Positions 45,893 to 53,958 of a stretch of 64,000 bases of DNA are shown here, piece by piece; positions within the stretch are counted from its first letter, which is position 1; each line of letters begins with the position of its first letter. Made by a program: the position numbers and the translations under genes. Below the pieces are notes generated by a model. It saw only the letters and a program-made list of their open reading frames with translations. It ran no database searches and was not told the origin of the DNA. Source of the DNA: Nitrospinaceae bacterium (GTDB lineage: Bacteria; Nitrospinota; Nitrospinia; Nitrospinales; Nitrospinaceae); contig JAHELC010000002.1 of the NCBI GenBank assembly GCA_024644405.1, positions 186,001-250,000 on the forward strand, given 5' to 3'.

Positions 45893-46543
45893 TTAAAGTT
45901 TGCCGAGAGCGGTCATGGTTTCTCTATAAACTTTGTAAAATGTATCATTGTCTCCAATCGATTTCTTCAATATAGTTTCCAGCTGGTCCATTTCCTTTTG
46001 ATTGATGACCAGATTCACACTATAGGCCAGGGCTTCCATATTATCCAACGTTTTAAAATTGTCACCCACGAGGGCCACAAACGTCTTGCGCCGGGTATCC
46101 ATGGTCATATCCCTGATATATTCATAGAGAGGGCTGGTTTCCAAAGTCGTGTCCCCGAATTTTTCATGAAACACAACCACATGATATTGATTGAATCTCA
46201 GTTTATGCACCGCATGTTCAGGGGATTTCGCCCTTTGAAGTTTATACTCCAATTCGGTTAAGGCGTTGGTCCAGAGTTCGTCGTTTTTCCTATCCAGGAT
46301 AAGCGCGATCTTGTCGTGCTCGTCGTAGATTTCAATTTCTTCTTCATCTTCAAACTCTTCATCGACCACCATGGAGGAGGCGTCCAGGGATTCGGCAGGA
46401 TGCGACGCCGCGGGTTTTAAATGCTGATCCACCCGCATCTTGGTCTTGCAGCTGGGACAGGTCAGACTGAACGCCTGTCCTTTGGGGATTTTATTGTCGG
46501 GTATATTGATTTCTTTGGCGCAACTGGAACATTCTACTTGCAT
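45893..46543 (-). CDS. Zinc-ribbon plus receiver-like domain protein
   Basis: A 216-residue protein. The N-terminus is a four-Cys zinc finger of the MJ0042 type (Cys5, Cys8, Cys29, Cys32). An acidic linker (EEFEDEEEIEIYDE) leads to a region that looks like a degenerate response-regulator fold (IALILDRKNDELWTNAL, YHVVVFHEKFGD, KTFVALVGDNF, SVNLVINQKEMDQLE). The position where the phospho-acceptor Asp would sit has no clear Asp, so it would be a pseudo-receiver. It starts 27 bases after the PilT-type gene. The fold call is inference. Confidence 0.6.
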   Translation of the reverse strand: MQVECSSCAKEINIPDNKIPKGQAFSLTCPSCKTKMRVDQHLKPAASHPAESLDASSMVVDEEFEDEEEIEIYDEHDKIALILDRKNDELWTNALTELEYKLQRAKSPEHAVHKLRFNQYHVVVFHEKFGDTTLETSPLYEYIRDMTMDTRRKTFVALVGDNFKTLDNMEALAYSVNLVINQKEMDQLETILKKSIGDNDTFYKVYRETMTALGKL

Positions 46544-46570
46544 GCCGATATCTCCAATAGGCGGGTTCGA

Positions 46571-47770
46571 TCAGGCCCGCTTCTTCTTCAGTTTACCCTT
46601 CCCGGCGGTTTGCTTGGCATAGCTGTCATCCATGGAAAGACCTTCGATATCCGTGGTTTTCTCGCCTTTGCTGGCCTTGATGCTGTCTATCCCGCGGGCC
46701 ACGATCGCTTTACGGGTGGCATAGCCTTTGGCGGTTTGCTCGGAAATCAAACCTTGCGAGTACAACTTGACAATGTGCTGATCGAAGGTCCACATGCCGT
46801 AGGCATCGCCATCTCGAACGATGTCATAAAAAGTCTTTTCGTCGGATTCACCATTCAGAATCGTATCTTTCACCCGCATGTTGTTGCTCATGATTTCGAG
46901 CAGGGCCACGCGTCCGCCGCCTTCTTTGGGCACCAGTCTTTGACTGATAACCCACCGCAAAGTATCGGCCAGTCGAATGCGGATCTGCTGCTCCTCTTCC
47001 TGTCCGAACATGCCGACAATCCGGTTGATGGTCTGGCCGGCGTCAACGGTATGCAAGGTGCTCATGACCAGGTGCCCGGTTTCGGCGGCGCTCATGCCGA
47101 TTTCGACGGTTTCCCGGTCGCGCATTTCACCCACCAGAATGACCTTGGGGGCCTGACGCAAAGCCGCCCTGAGGCCCGTGGAAAAAGCGTCAAAGTCGCT
47201 CCCCAGTTCCCGCTGGTTGAACGTGGCCTTGTGATGGGGGTGTACAAATTCCACCGGGTCTTCCAGGGTAATGACGTGTACGGCCTTCTCATGATTGATC
47301 TTGTTGAGCAGGGCCGCCAGGGTGGTGGTTTTACCGCTACCGGTGGCGCCCGTTACCAGAATCAATCCGTTTTTCTCTTCCGAGGCCTTGGCAAACTGCG
47401 GCGGCAATTTTAATTCTTCAATCGTGGGAATCCGGGTTTCCAGTTTTCTTAAAACTATACTGTAATTGCCGCGCTGGGAAAAAATATTGACACGGAAGCG
47501 GGCTTTGCCCTGGATAAAGTACGAACAGTCGCAGGAACCGCTCCTGAGTATGATTTCCGTCAGCCGCCGGTCCGAGTTGATCAGATTCAAGGCGATCACC
47601 TCGGCCTGAAACGGGGTTATTTTCGGAACCGGAGGGTTGACTTTGACTTCTGTCAGCTTACCGTTGGATTCCACCTGAAAAGGCTGGCCGACCGTGATAT
47701 TGAGGTCGGAGATATTCCCAAAAGACTCCAGCATGGTCGTCAAAATATAATCTACTTCTGCTTTTCTCAT
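46571..47770 (-). CDS. pilU: PilT/PilU-family twitching motility ATPase (second copy)
   Basis: A 399-residue secretion-type ATPase. Walker A is VTGATGSGKTTTLAALL. The Asp box (ITLEDPVEFVH), Walker B (VILVGEMRDRETVEIGMSAAETGH) and His box (STLHTVDAGQTINRIVGMF) follow. It differs from the following gene and has a Lys-rich C-terminal tail. Tandem pilT-pilU pairs are common. PilU usually assists PilT in retraction. The symbol is a guess from order and divergence. Confidence 0.85.
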   Translation of the reverse strand: MRKAEVDYILTTMLESFGNISDLNITVGQPFQVESNGKLTEVKVNPPVPKITPFQAEVIALNLINSDRRLTEIILRSGSCDCSYFIQGKARFRVNIFSQRGNYSIVLRKLETRIPTIEELKLPPQFAKASEEKNGLILVTGATGSGKTTTLAALLNKINHEKAVHVITLEDPVEFVHPHHKATFNQRELGSDFDAFSTGLRAALRQAPKVILVGEMRDRETVEIGMSAAETGHLVMSTLHTVDAGQTINRIVGMFGQEEEQQIRIRLADTLRWVISQRLVPKEGGGRVALLEIMSNNMRVKDTILNGESDEKTFYDIVRDGDAYGMWTFDQHIVKLYSQGLISEQTAKGYATRKAIVARGIDSIKASKGEKTTDIEGLSMDDSYAKQTAGKGKLKKKRA

Positions 47771-47777
47771 GGGCTAC

Positions 47778-48851
47778 CTATAAAAATTCCGGGGGCTCTT
47801 TCAGAAACTGGACAAACCGCTCTTTGACGATGGCCTTGTCATAAGCGTCTTCCGGACTGATTTTCTTGGCCTGCAGCGATTCCAATATGGCGTCGTCCAA
47901 AGACTGCATCCCAAATTTTTTACCGGTCTGAATCACGGAAGGTATTTGAAACGTCTTTCCCTCACGAATCAGATTGGATGTCGCCGGAGTGACCACCAGA
48001 ATTTCCAAAACCGCAATCCGGCCTTTCTTGTCAATCCGCTTGAACAGGTTCTGAGCCACCACCCCTTTTAAACTTTCGGACAGGGTGGTACGAATTTGCG
48101 CTTGCTGGTTTGCGGGAAATACGTCGATCACACGATCCACGGTTTTCGCGGCGCTCTGGGTATGCAAGGTGCCGAAGACCAGGTGACCGGTGGAAGCCGC
48201 TTCCAAAGCCAGCTCGATGGTTTCCAGATCCCGCATTTCGCCGACCAGAATGATGTCCGGATCCTCACGCAGAGCTCCCCGCAGCGCGGATTTAAAACTT
48301 TGCGTGTGCAATCCCACCTCGCGATGGTTGACCACACAGGACTGGCTTTTATGTACAAACTCGACGGGGTCTTCAACGGTGAGGATGTGCGATTTTTTGT
48401 TGCGGTTGACAAAATCAATCATCGCCGCCAACGTGGTGGACTTGCCACTGCCGGTGGGACCGGTGACCAGCACCATCCCCTTGTGCAACATCGCCAGCTT
48501 GTTGAGTACGGGCGGCAGACCCAATTGCTCCGCCGTCAGAATTTCGCTGGGGATTTCACGGAAGACCGCACCGATGCCCCACTTCTGCTGAAAGAAATTG
48601 CACCGGTAGCGGGCCAGATTCGGCACTTCGTAACCAAAATCAATGTCTCCGGTTTCTTCAAACACCTTGATTTTGTTTTCAGGACAAATCTCATAAAGTA
48701 TGGACTTCAGTTCGTCATTCTCCATGAGTTTGTATTTGACCCGTTCCATTTCCCCGTGGACACGCAATATCGGCTGAGAACCTGAAACCAGGTGGAGGTC
48801 GGATGCCCCCTGATCATTCATCAATTTAAAAAATGCGTCAATTTTTGCCAT
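47778..48851 (-). CDS. pilT: Pilus retraction ATPase PilT
   Basis: A 357-residue hexameric ATPase that drives pilin disassembly. Motifs: GASDLHLVSGSQPILR at the N-terminus, Walker A VTGPTGSGKSTTLAAMI, Asp box LTVEDPVEFVH, Walker B DIILVGEMRDLETIELALEAASTGH, and AIRNLIRE-like region (TSNLIREGKTFQIPSVIQTG). It is followed after 7 bases by the second PilT-type gene. Confidence 0.93.
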   Translation of the reverse strand: MAKIDAFFKLMNDQGASDLHLVSGSQPILRVHGEMERVKYKLMENDELKSILYEICPENKIKVFEETGDIDFGYEVPNLARYRCNFFQQKWGIGAVFREIPSEILTAEQLGLPPVLNKLAMLHKGMVLVTGPTGSGKSTTLAAMIDFVNRNKKSHILTVEDPVEFVHKSQSCVVNHREVGLHTQSFKSALRGALREDPDIILVGEMRDLETIELALEAASTGHLVFGTLHTQSAAKTVDRVIDVFPANQQAQIRTTLSESLKGVVAQNLFKRIDKKGRIAVLEILVVTPATSNLIREGKTFQIPSVIQTGKKFGMQSLDDAILESLQAKKISPEDAYDKAIVKERFVQFLKEPPEFL

Positions 48852-48857
48852 AAAGAG

Positions 48858-49835
48858 TTAGTTCAGCTGTTCTGCGTTAACGGTTAAGTTGCGAATTACA
48901 TTGTCCGGACTTTCCGGCAATTCCAACTGCTGGCCATTCAAGATCAACTGGGTGGCCCGCCGGTTGCCGATGGTCATCACAATCGCGTTTTTCGCCTGGA
49001 TCGTTTTAATGCCATCCGGCGGCAAAATGAAATCCTGATCGCGCTGATCGTCGACCCTCAGGTTAAACCACGAATTCTCGTTCACCCGGATCACCAGCTT
49101 TAACGATGGATCGCCCAATGCGGCCTCAGTGGCGGGCTCCATCGACTCGGGAACTGATTGATCTTGAAGGTCTTTAATTATAACATCTTTTTCAGAAACT
49201 GTAACTGTATTTTTAATAGGCCGTTGGGCCTCAGGGGTCTGGGCGGTGGCGTCTCCAGGGTCCGCCTCTGCCGGGGTTTCCGAAGGCCCTGCGGAATCTG
49301 TCTGGATCGATTCGGGGTCCGGGCTTCCCGCTGTGTTGACCCCCTCTTCTGAGACTGTGGATTCGGCCTCGCCGGCAACTTCCGGCAAACTGTTATCGAC
49401 CGTCAATGGAGTTGCCAGCCGGGTTTGCTGGGATTGGCCGCCATTTTCGCCCCTGTCGGAGGTGATCCAGTAAACTCCACCGAGAATGACCAATAACGCC
49501 AGCCCAAACCCGACAACCGCTTGCATCGGGAAGACGAATTGGGGTGGTTCTTCACTGGGTGGCGGGGGAGCCGTATCGGGGGTGACGGGGTCTTCGTGTT
49601 TGCTGCCGGATTCGTGGTAAGCCGCCAACAATTCATCCACATTCGACCCTATGGCCTGGCCATAAGACCGGATAAAGCCCTTGATGAACACGTCTCCCGG
49701 CAGATCCTCGAACCGGCTTTCCTCGAGTGCCCGCAGAAAACGGATACTGATTTTTGTGGATTGAGCGATATCGTCCAGCGGAACCCCACGCAGCTCTCTC
49801 TCATGTTTTAAATAGGATCCAAAATCTTCGGGCAT
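48858..49835 (-). CDS. RodZ-like helix-turn-helix membrane protein
   Basis: A 325-residue protein. The N-terminal Xre-like helix-turn-helix (FGSYLKHERELRGVPLDDIAQ, FLRALEESRFEDLPGDVFIKGFIRSYGQ as blocks) is followed by one membrane helix (VVGFGLALLVILGGVYWI). A Pro/Glu/Thr-rich linker leads to a C-terminal DUF4115 domain (LVIRVNENSWFNLRVDDQRD). This is the RodZ/YfgA plan, linking to MreB in rod-shape control. Its place in a pilus operon before pilF-like and after pilT suggests it may position the pilus machine; that is inference. Confidence 0.85.
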   Translation of the reverse strand: MPEDFGSYLKHERELRGVPLDDIAQSTKISIRFLRALEESRFEDLPGDVFIKGFIRSYGQAIGSNVDELLAAYHESGSKHEDPVTPDTAPPPPSEEPPQFVFPMQAVVGFGLALLVILGGVYWITSDRGENGGQSQQTRLATPLTVDNSLPEVAGEAESTVSEEGVNTAGSPDPESIQTDSAGPSETPAEADPGDATAQTPEAQRPIKNTVTVSEKDVIIKDLQDQSVPESMEPATEAALGDPSLKLVIRVNENSWFNLRVDDQRDQDFILPPDGIKTIQAKNAIVMTIGNRRATQLILNGQQLELPESPDNVIRNLTVNAEQLN

Positions 49836-49836
49836 A

Positions 49837-50625
49837 TTATTGGTTTAAAGACAATGTATTTAAGATTTGCTGCGAAGCCTTGGCCTGTTCACTTAGAGGT
49901 TCCAAATGAATGACTTCACTAAAGTGTTTCCTGGCTTTACTGAATTTGTTGCGTTTGTAGTAAATCTCGGCCAAAGCGAAATGGGCGCTGGGCAACTTGG
50001 GATTCATCTCCAATGCCTTTATCAGAGAGGCTTGAGCCAGGTCCAGACGATTTTCTTCCTTGTAAATCAACGCCAGATTCAAACGAATCTTGTCGCTGTC
50101 ATTAATGTCCAACGCCCTCAGCCAGGCCTTTTCCGCCTTGGTCAGATCCCCTTTCCGGTATTCGCTGTAGGCCAGCCAATTGTAAAGTTGAACGGGATTA
50201 ACCACATTGGGTTGATTCAAAGCCAGCCTTAAATAATGAGTGGCGTCTTCCCACTGGCTCTTCTGCATATACAATCGGCCCAGCATGCGATAGGAGATCA
50301 TGTATTCCGGTTGGACTTTAATAGCGCTCAGGTACATTTTTTCAGCTTTATCGAGCTTCCTGTCTTTAAAGTAGGCATCGCCCAGTCCCACACGATAGAG
50401 GGGTTCCTTCGGCGACAGCCGGATGGCTTCCATGATTTTTTGATACTTTTCTTTCTTCGAATTTCCGGGATTTTGAGACTCTTCATACTTCTTCTGAGCT
50501 AACAGCTTTTTTTCGGAGGTGCTGACGACGGTTGCACAACCTGCTGACCCCAGAAGCAGGCCTGCTAAAATTGAACACAGGAGCCAGGTGGTGAAAGTTG
50601 AAGGATGTTGGGAAGGCATGTTCAT
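49837..50625 (-). CDS. TPR lipoprotein, PilF/PilW-like
   Basis: A 262-residue lipoprotein. Signal peptide with lipobox GSAGC, then TPRs (YRVGLGDAYFKDRKLDKAEKM, SYRMLGRLYMQKSQWEDATHY, RLNLALIYKEENRLDLAQA, AHFALAEIYYKRNKFSKARK). PilF/PilW pilotins of this kind help PilQ secretin assembly. The ATG at 50625 is chosen because AGGA lies six bases before it; an ATG four codons upstream lacks a ribosome binding site. It is the first gene of the pilus operon. Confidence 0.85.
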   Translation of the reverse strand: MNMPSQHPSTFTTWLLCSILAGLLLGSAGCATVVSTSEKKLLAQKKYEESQNPGNSKKEKYQKIMEAIRLSPKEPLYRVGLGDAYFKDRKLDKAEKMYLSAIKVQPEYMISYRMLGRLYMQKSQWEDATHYLRLALNQPNVVNPVQLYNWLAYSEYRKGDLTKAEKAWLRALDINDSDKIRLNLALIYKEENRLDLAQASLIKALEMNPKLPSAHFALAEIYYKRNKFSKARKHFSEVIHLEPLSEQAKASQQILNTLSLNQ

Positions 50626-50661
50626 AGATTTCCTCATATTTGATATAAATAAATTACTCCA

Positions 50662-50690
50662 ATTATATCAAATACTTAAAAACTATTCAA
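50662..50690 (-). promoter_or_regulatory. Sigma-70 promoter for the pilus operon
   Basis: On the minus strand, TTGAAT (50690-50685), a 17-base spacer and a consensus TATAAT (50667-50662) lie about 37 bases before the first start codon. The -35 box matches 4 of 6 positions. Confidence 0.5.
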
Positions 50691-50809
50691 TCAATTCAGG
50701 GTACAGGTTGTGGAAATGTAAATATGATCATAGATTAACCGAAAATCAAGAAGGGGGGAAATAAATTTCAAAGAAAATCCGGCGGTGGGTTTACCGGAAA
50801 GAAGATCCC

Positions 50810-50847
50810 TGCAAACAAAAAGCCCTCCCCGTTTTAAAGGGAGGGCT
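50810..50847 (-). terminator. Rho-independent terminator of hpnH
   Basis: Read on the minus strand, AGCCCTCCC pairs with GGGAGGGCT across a short TTTAAAACG loop and is followed by TTTTTGTTT. It lies 30 bases after the hpnH stop. Confidence 0.88.
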
Positions 50848-50877
50848 GGTGGTTCTTATCGACGGGAAAAAGGTGGT

Positions 50878-51885
50878 TTACGTCAGGACCGTCTTCGCGG
50901 AATAGATCATGTTCCTGAGCCCGTTGGTGGAATCCTCCACAGCGGTGGCCTCGTAACCGCAATGGGCGGTGCAGTCTTTGCATTTTTCATGATTGCGATG
51001 GCCATATTTTTCCCATTCCGTGTCTTCCATCAATTCCTGGAACGATTGCGCGTAGCCTTCATCCAGCAGGTAACAGGGCTTCTGCCACCCCAGCACCGAA
51101 TAACTGGGATTGCCCCAGGGGGTGCAGTCGTAATCGCGTTTGCCTTCCAGAAATTCGAGGTAAAACGGGGAATGGTTGAAATTCCAGCGGCCGTTATTGT
51201 TTTTTGCCAGCAACTCCTTGAAAAATTCCTGGGTCCGTTGCCGGCCGAAAAAATTGTCCTGCGTCGGCGCATCCGGATATTGAAAAGCGGAGGCTACGGT
51301 CATCCCGTCGACGTCCAGAGGCTGAACATAGTCGAGAAACTTTTCGGCTTCTTCGACCGTCACTCCGTCAAAAAACGTGGTGTTGGTGGTGACGCGGAAT
51401 CCTTTCTGCTTGGCCAGTTTGATGGCATCGATGGCTTTGTCGAACACTCCTTCTTCCGCGCAAATGTGATCGTGATGTTCCTGCAAACCATCCAGGTGAA
51501 TCGAGAACGTCAGTCGCTGGGATTTGGGCATCTGGTCGATAAACCGATCCAGCAGCAGCGCATTGGTGCACAGGTACACGTAACGGCCCTGGTCGATCAG
51601 TCCCTTGACGATGCCTACAATTTCAGGATGAATCAGCGGTTCGCCGCCGGCAATCGAAACGATCGGGGCGCCGCACTCTTCCGCGGCTTTGGTGCAGTCC
51701 TCAACCGACAGATATTTTTTGAGTATCTCGTTGGGCTTCTGGATTTTTCCGCACCCGATGCATTCCAGGTTGCATCGGAACAACGGCTCCAACATCAACA
51801 CCAGAGGATACTTTTTACGCCTTTTCAATTTTTGTTTGAACAGATAATATCCAACTTTCAGCGCTTGCCCTATAGGTATGGCCAT
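50878..51885 (-). CDS. hpnH: Adenosyl-hopene transferase HpnH (radical SAM)
   Basis: A 335-residue radical SAM enzyme that joins a 5'-deoxyadenosyl group to diploptene, the first step to bacteriohopanepolyols. The cluster is CNLECIGC (Cys38, Cys42, Cys45). IGQALKVGYYLFKQKLK at the start and SIAGGEPLIHPEI are HpnH hallmarks. A Cys-rich C-terminus (KCKDCTAHCGYE) is also conserved. Squalene-hopene cyclase and other hpn genes are not in the window, so it lies apart from the usual cluster. Confidence 0.92.
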   Translation of the reverse strand: MAIPIGQALKVGYYLFKQKLKRRKKYPLVLMLEPLFRCNLECIGCGKIQKPNEILKKYLSVEDCTKAAEECGAPIVSIAGGEPLIHPEIVGIVKGLIDQGRYVYLCTNALLLDRFIDQMPKSQRLTFSIHLDGLQEHHDHICAEEGVFDKAIDAIKLAKQKGFRVTTNTTFFDGVTVEEAEKFLDYVQPLDVDGMTVASAFQYPDAPTQDNFFGRQRTQEFFKELLAKNNNGRWNFNHSPFYLEFLEGKRDYDCTPWGNPSYSVLGWQKPCYLLDEGYAQSFQELMEDTEWEKYGHRNHEKCKDCTAHCGYEATAVEDSTNGLRNMIYSAKTVLT

Positions 51886-52095
51886 AACGAATGACTTTCA
51901 ATATATAGATTAGAATTCAATAATCTGATTTCAAAATGCCGACTGAAATCCTGTTTGATCACACACACTAAACTGTTAAAATTCAATCGGGTGAAACAGT
52001 ATAAACTGAGTCTCCGAAACCCATCAACACCTTACACATTAAATAAAGTCGCAGCGGCGGGACACGGAAGAATCGTTAACCCTGGCAGGTTTACA

Positions 52096-52326
52096 ATGCC
52101 CGGCGGCCGCAAGCCGAGGAATGATCCCTTGAGAAAATACGCCATCCTGGTCGGACTCGTCATTCTGGCTCTTATTATCGACGGAACAATGAGTTACGAT
52201 ATTTTCGATTCCCGCCCGGAAACCATTAAAATGTGGCTGGTGCTGGGCCTGATCGTCATCATCGGGCTGGTCATCGTAATCGCCGACAGCTCAAAAACCA
52301 ACAATAATCAGGACAACTCCGAGTGA
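52096..52326 (+). CDS. Small membrane protein, two helices
   Basis: A 76-residue protein with two hydrophobic segments (YAILVGLVILALIIDGTM and MWLVLGLIVIIGLVIVIA) and a Ser/Asn-rich polar tail. The ATG at 52096 is chosen over 51955 because the upstream part lacks a clear ribosome binding site and has no similarity to membrane-protein N-termini. No family recognised. It stands between divergent hpnH and convergent U32 genes. Confidence 0.55.
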   Translation: MPGGRKPRNDPLRKYAILVGLVILALIIDGTMSYDIFDSRPETIKMWLVLGLIVIIGLVIVIADSSKTNNNQDNSE

Positions 52327-52496
52327 TCTCAAGCACCCGCCCCGTGACCTCCGATTTCCCAGTAACCTCATCATATATAAACACTTAATGGGTTGGGTTT
52401 TCCAATATAACCTTCCGGCGGGAACGGGGCAAGGGGTATTTTATACCCCACTCAATTATTTTTTTGCCTCCAACGAAATGCACTGCTGCGGAGAGA

Positions 52497-53837
52497 CTAA
52501 CGGGACAGGGTCGATTCTGCTACAGGGTGGGTTACTCGACTCAATAGCGCGAAGGGTTCCACGCGACCGGGACTGGGAATCCACACGCACCCGTTGCCGC
52601 CGTGGGCGACGGAGACCGATTCTCCCTTCCTGTTTTCAATCGCTTCGATTTTGAAATAACGCTGGCCGCCGGGTGCAATGTATTCCACCTCGTCGCCCAC
52701 CTCGATGCGGTTCTTGACCTCGACTTCCATCCACCCCCCGTCGCGCTCGCCCTTCACCTGCCCGGCGAACACCTGCGGCAACTGGTCTTCCTGCGGCGAA
52801 TCGAACCGTTCGGTTTCGTGGTCGGCGTTGGGAATAAGGAACGCTGAAGTGAACCCCCGGTTGGCGGTTTTGTTGATTTCCTCGATCAATTGCGGATCGA
52901 ACTTCATGCCTTTCGCCATGTCGTCAATCGCCCGCCGGTAATTGCGCACCACCACCGACAGATAATAAATCGTCTTGGAACGGCCTTCGATCTTGAACGA
53001 ACACACCCCGGCGTCGCGCAACTGCCTGAGAAACTCGATGGCGCGAAGATCCTTCGAGTTCATGATGTAAGTGCCGTACTCATCTTCATCGATCGGCATC
53101 AGCTCGCCGGGACGCTGTTTCTCTTCTATATAATAGTCGCCTTTTATGAGTTCCGGGTTGTGGGTACTGCGCAGGGGTGCGGTCTCGTCCGCCTGGTTGA
53201 ACAGGTCGTATTCCCAGCGGCAGCTGTTGGTGCAGGTGCCCTGGTTGGCGTCGCGGTGATTGAAATAATTGGACAATAGACAGCGTCCCGAATACGCGAT
53301 ACAGATCGCGCCGTGCACGAACGACTCCAACTCCATGTCCGGCACGTGCTGATGAATGTCCTCGATCTCCGTTAACGACAACTCGCGCGACAGGATGATG
53401 CGCTCGACTCCGAGGTCCTGCCAGAACTGCACCGACGGCCAGTTGATGGTGTTGGTCTGCACCGACAGATGCACCGGGATCTCCGGAAACTCCTGGCGCA
53501 CGAAACGGATCATCCCCGGATCGGCCATGATAAAGGCGTCCGGTTTCGCCTCGGCGAAATACGCCAGCGATTTTTGAAACGATTCGATTTTGCGGTTGGG
53601 CGGCAGAATGTTGGCGGTGATGTAAATCTTCTTGCCCAGTTGATGCGCCTTGGTAATGGCACTTTTCAGCGTCGCGTCCTTAAACGGATTCTCCCGCGCG
53701 CGTAGGGAAAACTTCGGGATGCCCGCATACACCGCGTCCGCGCCGTAGGCGAAGGCATAATCCATTTTCTCCGGACTTCCCGCCGGAGCCAAAAGCTCGG
53801 GAGCCGGCCCCGGGGCCAATTTTTCAATTTTGCTCAT
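52497..53837 (-). CDS. U32-family peptidase-like tRNA hydroxylation protein (TrhP/YegQ)
   Basis: A 446-residue member of peptidase family U32. APAGSPEKMDYAFAYGADAVY opens the TIM-barrel. The signature LESFVHGAICIAYSGRCLLS is exact. Later Cys (GTCTNSCRWEYDL) bind an iron-sulfur cluster in homologues. The C-terminal beta domain (GQVKGERDGGWMEVEVKNR) matches TrhP. TrhP-type proteins are needed for prephenate-dependent 5-hydroxyuridine in tRNA. UbiU/V or RlhA are related alternatives. Confidence 0.85.
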   Translation of the reverse strand: MSKIEKLAPGPAPELLAPAGSPEKMDYAFAYGADAVYAGIPKFSLRARENPFKDATLKSAITKAHQLGKKIYITANILPPNRKIESFQKSLAYFAEAKPDAFIMADPGMIRFVRQEFPEIPVHLSVQTNTINWPSVQFWQDLGVERIILSRELSLTEIEDIHQHVPDMELESFVHGAICIAYSGRCLLSNYFNHRDANQGTCTNSCRWEYDLFNQADETAPLRSTHNPELIKGDYYIEEKQRPGELMPIDEDEYGTYIMNSKDLRAIEFLRQLRDAGVCSFKIEGRSKTIYYLSVVVRNYRRAIDDMAKGMKFDPQLIEEINKTANRGFTSAFLIPNADHETERFDSPQEDQLPQVFAGQVKGERDGGWMEVEVKNRIEVGDEVEYIAPGGQRYFKIEAIENRKGESVSVAHGGNGCVWIPSPGRVEPFALLSRVTHPVAESTLSR

Positions 53838-53903
53838 TTATTACCGTGCCTGAAATTTGAGATGTTTTGATTATATAGAATCGTGAAGAATTGTAAAACC
53901 CAT

Positions 53904-53937
53904 AAAAAAAGCCCCACACCTTCGGGTGTGGGGCTTT
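53904..53937 (-). terminator. Terminator after the MopE-like gene
   Basis: GCCCCACACC (53911-53920), loop TTCG, GGTGTGGGGC (53925-53934), a perfect 10-bp stem. On the minus strand seven T follow, so it ends the MopE-like transcript. It lies 20 bases after that stop. Confidence 0.92.
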
Positions 53938-53958
53938 CAAGTATGAAGCGGGCGCCTG

